Positions 1-6,724 of a DNA stretch of 64,000 bases are shown piece after piece. The notes beneath the pieces were generated by a model. That model made no database searches and was not told the origin of the DNA. It worked only from the letters and a program-made list of their open reading frames with translations. The number at the start of each line of letters is the position of its first letter. Position 1 is the stretch's first letter. Source of the stretch: 79-D21 sp964521575 (GTDB lineage Bacteria > Synergistota > Synergistia > Synergistales > 79-D21); NCBI GenBank assembly GCA_964521575.1, contig CAZFSR010000003.1, positions 1 through 64,000 on the forward strand, written 5' to 3'. The translations under genes and the position numbers were made by a program.

Positions 1-78
1 AAGCGCCTGGGGATCGACTACCCCGAGGTTGTCGCGGTCGTCGAGAAATACTCCAAGCCGGAGGACGTGATCGCATAA
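1..78 (+). CDS. C-terminal fragment, probable aldehyde:ferredoxin oxidoreductase
   Basis: An open frame runs from the window edge to a TAA and encodes 25 residues ending KYSKPEDVIA. It is immediately followed by a ThiS/MoaD-like gene. In many anaerobes that arrangement is seen downstream of tungsten-dependent aldehyde:ferredoxin oxidoreductases, whose C-terminus often contains an ERLGxxY-type segment similar to KRLGIDYPEV here. The identification rests mainly on the neighbour and is tentative. The rest of the protein lies outside the window. Confidence 0.45.
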   Translation, partial: KRLGIDYPEVVAVVEKYSKPEDVIA

Positions 79-276
79 ATGATCACGGTTAACGGAGATC
101 CTCTCGAGTGGCGATCCGGAATGACGGTCCAGGATGTGCTGAACGAACGCAGGTTCACATTCCGGATGATCGGCGTTTGGGTTAACGGAGAGCCGGTACC
201 GCGGGGGGATTTTGCAACCTTCCTGGTTCCGGACGGAGCCAGGGTCGAAGCGATTCATATGGTTAGCGGCGGATAG
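79..276 (+). CDS. ThiS/MoaD-like sulfur-carrier protein
   Basis: This 65-aa protein has the beta-grasp layout of the ThiS/MoaD family: it starts MITVNGDP, has a central VWVNGEPVPR segment and ends VSGG. The C-terminal Gly-Gly is the residue pair that is adenylated and thiocarboxylated in this family. The ATG directly follows the stop codon of the upstream gene, so the two are probably translationally coupled. If that partner is an aldehyde oxidoreductase, this protein may serve molybdopterin or tungstopterin cofactor assembly. A thiamine role (ThiS) cannot be excluded, but no other thi gene is nearby. Confidence 0.75.
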   Translation: MITVNGDPLEWRSGMTVQDVLNERRFTFRMIGVWVNGEPVPRGDFATFLVPDGARVEAIHMVSGG

Positions 277-280
277 GGCA

Positions 281-320
281 AAAAAAGCGAGGAGGGGTTC
301 AAGCCCCTCCTCGCTTTTTC
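281..320. terminator. Bidirectional intrinsic terminator
   Basis: An inverted repeat (AAAAAGCGAGGAGGGG, a short TTCAAG loop, then its complement) is bordered by an A-run and a T-run. It lies between the convergent ThiS-like gene and the minus-strand hypothetical gene, so it can end transcription from both sides. Confidence 0.85.
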
Positions 321-321
321 T

Positions 322-945
322 TCAGCTTTCCTTTTTCTCTTCTCCCCAGTTTTTTTGCCCCGCATTCGAACTTCTGGGATCGCTTTTCCAATTCATCGGG
401 GATGCAACGCCCGGTTCCTTCCTTATGGGGATTTCTACCCAGCCCCAAGGACTCAAGAGGATCACGCGCAAGGCAATTCCCTGTTCTGACAGCGCCCTCA
501 CGTGAGGCAAATAACGGACAACATCTTCCGCGAGCCAGCTGTCGCAAATCAGCCAGACACGCCTGCAAAGGCCACGGGCAAATAACGTGGCATGATCGAC
601 GGCCATGCGCATTCCCTCGTCGAAATCCATCGGGCCAAGACAGAGAACGACTGCGTCTCGGTTTTTCGGAACCTTGCCAAAGTTCGGGAGAAGGTCCGCA
701 AAGGGTTCAACCCAGGAAAGCCTTGAAAGGATCGAATCCGGGTCACCGGAGAACCTTCTCTCATCGTACCCGTACAGAAACTCCTCGTCCGAAAAGAGAG
801 GCCCTTCTCCCTTAAGGGCCGAAACCATCCATGACTGGATTTCCTTGACCAACTGAACCAGTGCGGGTGGGAAATCCTCCCCCGTCATCGCCCTAAGGAT
901 TTCTCCGACCGTCATCGAACCTTCTTCCATTTTGGAATCGTCCAT
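322..945 (-). CDS. Hypothetical protein, 207 aa
   Basis: I do not recognise this protein. It is soluble, with no signal peptide or membrane segment. The N-terminal half is helical and acidic. The middle (about residues 85-150) looks like an alternating beta/alpha fold, with strand-like stretches DAVVLCLGP, RVWLICDSW and ALRVILLSPWGW. The C-terminal 30 residues are rich in charged and polar residues. The chosen ATG has a good GGAGGAGGGGGG ribosome-binding site about 9 nt upstream. It is transcribed divergently from the isochorismatase-like gene. It may be lineage-restricted; no function is proposed. Confidence 0.7.
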   Translation of the reverse strand: MDDSKMEEGSMTVGEILRAMTGEDFPPALVQLVKEIQSWMVSALKGEGPLFSDEEFLYGYDERRFSGDPDSILSRLSWVEPFADLLPNFGKVPKNRDAVVLCLGPMDFDEGMRMAVDHATLFARGLCRRVWLICDSWLAEDVVRYLPHVRALSEQGIALRVILLSPWGWVEIPIRKEPGVASPMNWKSDPRSSNAGQKNWGEEKKES

Positions 946-1028
946 CCCGGGTCACCCCCCTCCTCCACAAGAACTCTCACGGGCAGAGGATACCATAAAC
1001 CGAGGGATTTTTTCCGCCCGGAATCCGT

Positions 1029-1034
1029 TATAAT
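1029..1034 (+). promoter_or_regulatory. Probable -10 box (TATAAT) for the isochorismatase-like gene
   Basis: A consensus TATAAT hexamer lies about 41 nt upstream of the TTG start. The -35 region is a T-rich stretch (near 1006-1012) with a poor match, so only the -10 is convincing. Confidence 0.5.
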
Positions 1035-1074
1035 TCTTTGGTAACGAGATTCCCCGCAAGGGAGGGCACACCGG

Positions 1075-1629
1075 TTGAAACCATTTCTACTCAAAGCCGA
1101 TCAAAGTCAGGTTCTTCTGATAGACATGCAGGAAAAGCTTTTCCCTGCGATCCATGGGAACGAGTTCCTTTTGAAGCAGACCCGTTTTCTTCTTTCTTCA
1201 AGCTCCATCCTGGGCATCCCTGTCAAATACACCGAGCACTACCCGAAAGGTCTAGGCAAAACGCTGCCGGAATTGACCTCTTGTCTTCCTGAAGGAAGCC
1301 CGCGATTCGACAAGATCCATTTCTCCTGCTGGGCCGAACCCGGTTTCAACACCTTCTTCCACAAAGAAGGGCGTTCCCAGGTCATCCTATCGGGAATCGA
1401 GGCACATATTTGCGTTTTCTCCACGGCCATGGAGCTCCTCAATGTGGGTTATACCGTAGTTGTGGCTTCCGATGCGATCGGGAGCCGGAACCCGGACCAC
1501 AGGAACGCCGCGATCGAAAACCTCCTCCAAGCTGGTGCTGCGGTCCTTCCCGTGGAAACGATCGTTTACCAAATGCTGGAAAAAGCGGGGACCCCGGCCT
1601 TCAAGCAAATTCTCTCCGCAATCAAGTAA
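1075..1629 (+). CDS. Isochorismatase-family cysteine hydrolase
   Basis: This 184-aa protein belongs to the isochorismatase/nicotinamidase-like hydrolases. The expected Asp-Lys-Cys triad is visible: Asp in LLIDMQEKL near the N-terminus, Lys in RFDKIHFSCW, and Cys in GIEAHICVF, preceded by the family's cis-peptide-type region. The substrate cannot be read from sequence. The family includes nicotinamidases, ureidoacrylate hydrolases and stand-alone hydrolases of unknown substrate. The TTG start at 1075 has a GGGAGG site 9 nt upstream. The malic enzyme gene follows 15 nt later, so the two are probably co-transcribed. Confidence 0.88.
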   Translation: MKPFLLKADQSQVLLIDMQEKLFPAIHGNEFLLKQTRFLLSSSSILGIPVKYTEHYPKGLGKTLPELTSCLPEGSPRFDKIHFSCWAEPGFNTFFHKEGRSQVILSGIEAHICVFSTAMELLNVGYTVVVASDAIGSRNPDHRNAAIENLLQAGAAVLPVETIVYQMLEKAGTPAFKQILSAIK

Positions 1630-1644
1630 AAGGGGGTTGTCCTG

Positions 1645-2889
1645 ATGCCGATCGACCGCGTCCGAGCCATGGAACTTCATCGTAGGGCCAAGGGAAAGAT
1701 CAAGATCTACCCCACCATCAATATCGTCAACGAAGAAGACCTGTCGATGGCCTATATTCCCGGCAGCGTGGGCCCCTGCCAGGCTATTCAGGAAGACTCG
1801 GAGGCGAGTTACGAGTTGACCGGACGGGCGAATCGAATCGCCGTCATTACGGATGGAAGTGCAGTGTTGGGTCTCGGGGATATCGGCCCCGAAGCCGCGC
1901 TCCCCGTGATGGAGGGAAAGTGCCTCCTCTTCAAGCTTTTCGGTGATGTCAACGCCCTGCCGATCTGCCTCGATAGCAGAAATCCGGAGGATATCATTCA
2001 CACAGCGGAATTGCTTGCGCCAGGCCTGGGCGGATTCAACATCGAAGACATTTCCAGCCCCAACACATTCACGGTTGTAAAGGAACTCCAAAAGAAGGTT
2101 TCCATCCCTGTACTCTGTGATGACCAGCACGGAACTGCCGTCGTTATCCTCGCGGCCTTATGGAACGCACTGGAAGTTGTGGGAAAAGACATCGAAAAAG
2201 CCTCCATCGTCATTTGCGGTGCAGGCGCTGCAGGCCTTGCCGTCGCAGACCTCTTCATGAAGGCCGGCGCCAAGGGGATCACCCTCTTGAACAGCGCCGG
2301 GATCCTATGCCCCTCCAATCCCCGCATGAACCATATTCAACTCGCCTTTTCAAACTGCACAAATCCTGAAGGCCGCAGCGGCGGACTCGAAGAAGCCGTC
2401 AAGGGTGCTGACGTGTTCATCGGCCTGTCCAGGGGTGGTGTGTTCGACCCGGAATGGGTCAGGAAAATGGCCCCTAACCCGGTTATTTTTGCTCAAGCCC
2501 TCCCGGAACCCGAGATCTCCCCTGAAAGTGCCTTTGCTGCGGGAGCCGCGGTAGTCGCATCCGGGCTCTACGATTACCCGAACGTCATTTCCAACCTACA
2601 GTCGACTCCAGGAATCATGCGCGGAGCTCTCGATGTGCGTGCCGCATCTCTAAACGACACGATCTTCCTCTCCGCGGCAAGAGCTCTTTCCAACACTGTC
2701 GACCGTCGTAGGCTATCCCCTCGACACATCATGCCCGACCTCTTCTGCGACGAAGTCGTCCCGAAGGTCGCGGAAGCAGTTGCACAGGCGGCTATCGCCG
2801 AAGGACTTGCCGCCCATCCGCTACCCGCAGGCCAGGTCTACAACGACTCATGGGAAAGGCTTTTCGGCGGCAGGGCCTCGCGCCTATAG
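1645..2889 (+). CDS. NAD(P)-dependent malic enzyme
   Basis: This 414-aa protein matches the short bacterial malic enzymes, which decarboxylate malate oxidatively to pyruvate. Visible landmarks are TDGSAVLGLGDIGPEAALPVM in the N-terminal domain, the CDDQHGTAVV metal and substrate region, and a Rossmann segment IVICGAGAAGLAVADL. No C-terminal phosphotransacetylase domain is present, unlike the long MaeB form. The ATG follows an AAGGGGG site. In an amino-acid fermenter it probably links C4 intermediates to pyruvate. NAD versus NADP preference cannot be judged safely. Confidence 0.92.
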   Translation: MPIDRVRAMELHRRAKGKIKIYPTINIVNEEDLSMAYIPGSVGPCQAIQEDSEASYELTGRANRIAVITDGSAVLGLGDIGPEAALPVMEGKCLLFKLFGDVNALPICLDSRNPEDIIHTAELLAPGLGGFNIEDISSPNTFTVVKELQKKVSIPVLCDDQHGTAVVILAALWNALEVVGKDIEKASIVICGAGAAGLAVADLFMKAGAKGITLLNSAGILCPSNPRMNHIQLAFSNCTNPEGRSGGLEEAVKGADVFIGLSRGGVFDPEWVRKMAPNPVIFAQALPEPEISPESAFAAGAAVVASGLYDYPNVISNLQSTPGIMRGALDVRAASLNDTIFLSAARALSNTVDRRRLSPRHIMPDLFCDEVVPKVAEAVAQAAIAEGLAAHPLPAGQVYNDSWERLFGGRASRL

Positions 2890-2903
2890 GCCCGTTCCCC
2901 TGA

Positions 2904-2955
2904 GAACCGCAAAAAAATGAAGAGGCCGTACGGCCTCTTTATTTTTTTGCGGTTC
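2904..2955. terminator. Long palindromic bidirectional terminator
   Basis: This 52-nt inverted repeat has 26-nt arms with one mismatch, centred on GGCCGTACGGCC and flanked by A- and T-runs. It lies between the convergent malic enzyme and ogt genes and overlaps the last codons and stop of ogt. Confidence 0.9.
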
Positions 2956-3439
2956 TTTGTTCGTATTCGATCAGCCATTCCTTGAGGCCAACTCCGGCAG
3001 GTCCTCCGTAACCGCACATCTGTCCACCTTTTCCGATCACTCGGTGACAGGGAAGAAACAGGCTCCATGGATTCGCCCTCATAATGGAACCGACTGCCCT
3101 AGCTCCATTAGGGATTCCTGACCGTGCCGCGACCTCACCGTATGTCATCGTCTTTCCGTAGGGAATGTGCAGCACGACGCGCCACACCGTTGCCGTTGTC
3201 AAAGAAGGGGGCTTCTCGATGCAAAGCCTTCCGTCGAACGGCTTCCCCTCCCAGAAAAGACCCCAGGCAGTTTCAAGCCAAACCGGGATTTTCACCCCTA
3301 GATGTTCCGCTGGAACACTTCCCTTCCTTTGCAACCTGTATAGCCCGGACTTTCCCCAAGTGGCGACCCATTCTCCCCCTAAAGATGAAAGGACCCCGAA
3401 GTTCTTGCTCTCAGTGTGCTCGGTCACTCTCCATTCCAT
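2939..3439 (-). CDS. ogt: Methylated-DNA--protein-cysteine methyltransferase
   Basis: This 166-aa suicidal DNA repair protein removes alkyl groups from O6-alkylguanine. The active-site motif FLPCHRVIGKGG is present, preceded by the helix-turn-helix region PYGKTMTYGEVAARSG and followed by GYGGPAGVGLKEWLIEYE, all typical of the family. It has no Ada-type N-terminal regulatory domain. Its stop codon lies inside the palindromic terminator. It begins 4 nt after the ICMT-like gene ends, so it is the last gene of a three-gene minus-strand run. The ATG at 3439 has only a close GAGGA site, so the exact start is a little uncertain. Confidence 0.93.
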   Translation of the reverse strand: MEWRVTEHTESKNFGVLSSLGGEWVATWGKSGLYRLQRKGSVPAEHLGVKIPVWLETAWGLFWEGKPFDGRLCIEKPPSLTTATVWRVVLHIPYGKTMTYGEVAARSGIPNGARAVGSIMRANPWSLFLPCHRVIGKGGQMCGYGGPAGVGLKEWLIEYEQRTAKK

Positions 3440-3443
3440 TTCC

Positions 3444-4016
3444 TCAGAACACCCCCAGGGCTCTCAAAATGAAAAGAAACGTCCCCACGACCGTGACGTA
3501 AACGGAATGACGTTCGCTCTTCCATAACCTTGCTTTCTCGAAGGGCCCTTTCAATCTCGTGACTTCGGGGATTGCGACGGGGATCAGCCGGGGAGTGCCC
3601 GCCACGTAATCAAGGTAAGCGTTCCCAAACTGTTTTCTTAAAAAGGATTCTTCGTGGGGAATAATCAGGAAACCGTAAAGAACGACAAAGGCTGCCAAAA
3701 ATACCGGGATCGCATGAGGTCCGGAAATAAGGCTCCAGCCCAAGCCTATCAATCCGTTCCCCAAATACAAAGGATTCCGGACAAACGCAAACGGGCCCCA
3801 AGTCACAAGGATCTTCGCATTGACCCTCTCGCTCCGGTATCCATCGATGGAGCCCGCAGCCCAGAAACGGATCGCTTGCCCGAGGAGAACCAGCACAAGG
3901 CCTGCAAGGATGAAGCCTTCCCTCGCACGGCCAATGACAAGAACGAACAGCGCAAGTCCCGTCCATAGCCCGCCCCGCATCCGAAAAACCCATTCCCGGA
4001 AGGATTCAAGCTTCAT
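3444..4016 (-). CDS. Isoprenylcysteine/phospholipid methyltransferase-family membrane protein
   Basis: This 190-aa protein has four to five hydrophobic helices and the C-terminal signature of the ICMT/PEMT group: GPFAFVRNPLYLGNGLIGLG, then IIPHEESFLRKQFGNAYLDYVAGTPRLIP. Members use S-adenosylmethionine to methylate lipids or isoprenylated substrates at the membrane; most bacterial ones have no known substrate. A longer reading frame extends upstream, but ATG 4016 is chosen because it overlaps the end of the upstream gene by 11 nt, a typical coupled junction. The adjacent flippase-like gene hints at a lipid-related role, which is inference. Confidence 0.8.
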   Translation of the reverse strand: MKLESFREWVFRMRGGLWTGLALFVLVIGRAREGFILAGLVLVLLGQAIRFWAAGSIDGYRSERVNAKILVTWGPFAFVRNPLYLGNGLIGLGWSLISGPHAIPVFLAAFVVLYGFLIIPHEESFLRKQFGNAYLDYVAGTPRLIPVAIPEVTRLKGPFEKARLWKSERHSVYVTVVGTFLFILRALGVF

Positions 4017-5055
4017 TTTCTTCTCTCTTCGCATCGTCCAGGATCTTCTCGGCCATGCCCCAACCAAGGAATCGAACCGCGACAATCGCGCCGAGTCCGA
4101 TGGCGAGGTACTCGGTAAAGAATCTCCAACCGATCGCCATGACTCCGGCAAGATTCCATGGGATCAGGTACCGGAATATGGTCGCGCCCCCTGCCTCTGC
4201 GAAACCACTCGCCCCCGGCGTCGGAACAAAATACATGACGAAATTGAACAGGGCTTGTATCAATATGGACTGGCCGTAATGAATGGGAATCCCGATCGCT
4301 TTGACCAACGTCGGCAAAACACTCCAAAGACAGAGCAACTGGCCGAGCGAAAGGACAATCCCAGTCATGAAGAAACTGAAGCCTGTCGTAAAGAAAAGAC
4401 GGAAATTTTCCGTATAGTTGTCGATCTCCCGGTTCAGTCGTCTCACGACTCTCAGGACCATCATGGGTTTGACGATCCCAATCCTTTTCAGGAAGAGGGT
4501 GATGATTTTCCCCAGCTTCTTGACTGCCTTCGGGTAGACAAGACTGAAGGCGACTACGACCCAGGTGAGGAGCACAAAGGCTGCGACATAGTAGAAGACC
4601 CCGGTGACAAACGTGCTTCCTGACAGGATGTCGGGGGCAAAGATCAGGGTCATCGCCACAACGCACCCCACGATGAACAATGTGATCAACGTCCGTGTCA
4701 AGGTAATGGCGATTCCTTTCCCGACCGCGACGCCGTTCCGGTAAAGGACATAGACCTGGAAAGGACCTCCCCCTCCCTGCATCGGGGTGATGGCCGACCC
4801 GAAGTAATTCAACCAGGAAAGGCAAATGGACAACCTAAAGCCCACCCTTTCCCCTGCTGCTTTGGCAAAGGACATAAACCGCAGCGCGTCGAACACCCAT
4901 GACAGCACGACGAGCCCCAGGGCTTGCAGGAGAATGGCCTTGTTCGCCGAAAGGAGGAACCGCAGTGTTTCTTTGTCTACGGTAAGGAAAAGAACAAGTC
5001 CGACTGAGAAAAACGTAATCCCTAGAAAAAGGGCAATGCCCTTTCGCAAGCTCAA
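4006..5055 (-). CDS. Lysylphosphatidylglycerol synthase TM-domain/flippase-like membrane protein
   Basis: This 349-aa polytopic membrane protein has about eight hydrophobic segments. It carries the two landmarks of the UPF0104/YbhN-like family: TPMQGGGGPFQVYVLYRNG in the first half and MYFVPTPGASGFAEAGG in the second. The soluble aminoacyl-transfer domain of MprF is absent, so it is a stand-alone transmembrane module, often annotated as a flippase-like domain. The substrate is unknown. The TTG start has AGGAGG 9 nt upstream. It is the first gene of a likely operon with the ICMT-like protein and ogt. Confidence 0.82.
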   Translation of the reverse strand: MSLRKGIALFLGITFFSVGLVLFLTVDKETLRFLLSANKAILLQALGLVVLSWVFDALRFMSFAKAAGERVGFRLSICLSWLNYFGSAITPMQGGGGPFQVYVLYRNGVAVGKGIAITLTRTLITLFIVGCVVAMTLIFAPDILSGSTFVTGVFYYVAAFVLLTWVVVAFSLVYPKAVKKLGKIITLFLKRIGIVKPMMVLRVVRRLNREIDNYTENFRLFFTTGFSFFMTGIVLSLGQLLCLWSVLPTLVKAIGIPIHYGQSILIQALFNFVMYFVPTPGASGFAEAGGATIFRYLIPWNLAGVMAIGWRFFTEYLAIGLGAIVAVRFLGWGMAEKILDDAKREENEA

Positions 5056-5162
5056 GCCGGGGATCCTCCTATTGAGTAGGGCGTGCCGCTATTAAGGCCT
5101 TTTTCTGCCGGTTCGAATCCTTTTTGCCGCTGTTTGTCCATCATCTATGACCCCGTAACATT

Positions 5163-5831
5163 TTAAGCCAGGCCGATTCGGTCGGGCCCCTGCTGGGGGA
5201 GCCCCAGTTTCCAGGCCAGAACGGCTGCTTGAGTTCGATCCTTCGCATCCAATTTCTTGAGCAGATGGCTGATATGGTTCTTGACGGTCTTTTCAGACAA
5301 CACCATCATATTGGCGATTTCGGCGTTGCAGAACCCCTGGGAAACCCAATACAGGACTTCCTTTTCCTTCGGGGTCAGTTCAAGGAGCAGAGACATTTCA
5401 TCTCGCCGTGGGTTGATTCCGTCCCCACATGGACTCTTTAGCTTCGGGTCGACATAGCGGTCACCCCTGGCAACCGTCCGGATGGCACAAAGAAGCTCGA
5501 AAAAGTTAGAATCGGGGAGGATGAAGCCTTGTATTCCCAGGGAAACGAGACTCGAGATTCGTTCGTCGTTTTCTTCCCCGGTTATGGCAAGGTATCGCAT
5601 TGATCTACAGACGGAAGACAATTCGCCGATAACCGACTTCAGGTCGAAGTTCGGCATGGCTGCGTTAAAAAGAAGCAGATCGGCCGGCTTTTGCCGGGCT
5701 ACGCGAAGAAGCTCGGGACCGTCCGAGGCATCCCCCAATATTTTCAGATCGGATTCGTGCTCAAGAGAATGGCGCAGGCTGTCCCTTACAAGTCGGTGAC
5801 GTTCCGCAACAAGCAGGGTGATCTTTTGCAT
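5163..5831 (-). CDS. LuxR-type regulator with degenerate (pseudo-)receiver domain
   Basis: This 222-aa protein has the NarL/FixJ layout. A receiver-like domain occupies about residues 3-120 and a LuxR helix-turn-helix about 155-215 (ELTPKEKEVLYWVSQG, SEKTVKNHISHLLKKL). The receiver has lost its phosphorylation chemistry. The acidic pair is E10-R11, the phospho-acceptor position is N56 (LLLFNAAMP) and the conserved Lys is P106 (GFILPDS); only the switch Thr (T84) remains. Activity is therefore probably set by something other than aspartyl phosphorylation. The start at 5831 has GGAGGT 9 nt upstream; a longer frame lacks support. No histidine kinase gene is nearby. It is divergent from ttcA. Confidence 0.88.
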   Translation of the reverse strand: MQKITLLVAERHRLVRDSLRHSLEHESDLKILGDASDGPELLRVARQKPADLLLFNAAMPNFDLKSVIGELSSVCRSMRYLAITGEENDERISSLVSLGIQGFILPDSNFFELLCAIRTVARGDRYVDPKLKSPCGDGINPRRDEMSLLLELTPKEKEVLYWVSQGFCNAEIANMMVLSEKTVKNHISHLLKKLDAKDRTQAAVLAWKLGLPQQGPDRIGLA

Positions 5832-5889
5832 GAAGGGACACCTCCGGAATGGGTCTCGGGTCCTATTATAGACGATGGAGGCTTGAAAG

Positions 5890-6627
5890 ATGAACATCCC
5901 GGAACTGACTCGGAACAGCCGCAGGAAAATCGGTGAGGCTATCCACGACTTTTCCCTGATCGCCGCAGGAGACCGCCTGATGATAGGACTCTCCGGCGGA
6001 AAGGACAGCCTGGTCCTCCTGGCTTCGCTCAAGGCACTTCAAGCGCGAAGCCCGGTTCCCTTCACCCTTGAAGCCTGCACGGTGGACCCGACTGACGGGA
6101 AAGACGACCATGAATCCCTGCGGGATTTTTGCGCCTCTTTGGAGGTGCCTTACAGGGTCATCCCGGTTCCGATCTTTCGACTGATCGCGGAAAGAAACGA
6201 AAAATCACCGTGCAGCTTCTGTGCGAACATGCGGCGAGGAGTTCTCAGTTCAGCCGCACGCGAACACGGCTGCAGCACCTTGTGCCTTGGACACCATCTG
6301 GACGATGTCGTCGAGACAACCCTTCTGAACCTCCTTTTTTCCGGACGGTTCGCTTGCTTCTTGCCATTAACCTGGCAAGACCGAACGGCTCTCAGGGTAA
6401 TCCGGCCTCTTGTCTATCTCGATGAATTCCAGCTTGCCCGAGAAGCCCAGCGCTTGAACCTGCCCGTTAAGGATTCCGGTTGCCGTTTTTCCACAGAGAG
6501 CCGGCGGGCCTGGATCAAAACGCAGGTCATTACCCTGGCCCAATCCGTCCCTAACCTGAAACAGAACATCCTCCATGCCTTAAGGTCCGGGAAATCCCCC
6601 ATGGAGGGGTGGCATCCGTCAGTTTGA
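5890..6627 (+). CDS. ttcA: TtcA-family tRNA 2-thiocytidine synthetase
   Basis: This 245-aa PP-loop ATPase is predicted to thiolate tRNA at cytidine 32. The PP-loop SGGKDS is at residues 35-40 and the CxxC pair CSFC at 108-111. A third cysteine (C198, in KDSGCRFS) completes the three ligands that hold the [4Fe-4S] cluster in TtcA. GHHLDDVVETTLLNL is the typical second nucleotide motif. The ATG has a GGAGG site about 9 nt upstream. It lies only 58 nt from the divergent regulator gene, so their promoters must overlap. A related thiolase of the TtuA/Ncs6 group is a less likely alternative. Confidence 0.85.
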   Translation: MNIPELTRNSRRKIGEAIHDFSLIAAGDRLMIGLSGGKDSLVLLASLKALQARSPVPFTLEACTVDPTDGKDDHESLRDFCASLEVPYRVIPVPIFRLIAERNEKSPCSFCANMRRGVLSSAAREHGCSTLCLGHHLDDVVETTLLNLLFSGRFACFLPLTWQDRTALRVIRPLVYLDEFQLAREAQRLNLPVKDSGCRFSTESRRAWIKTQVITLAQSVPNLKQNILHALRSGKSPMEGWHPSV

Positions 6628-6724
6628 GACAGTCCTCTTTCGAGTTGTGACTTTTTCATCTAAAATTCTTCTTGAAGAGTTGAGTGTCGATTCAGAGAAA
6701 AGAACATCCGAGAGGAGAGAACCA

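Noticed and set aside
5110..5120. GGTTCGAATCC, resembling a tRNA T-loop
   Set aside because: The flanking bases cannot form a five-pair T-stem and no anticodon, D or acceptor stem is found on either strand, so it is not a tRNA gene.
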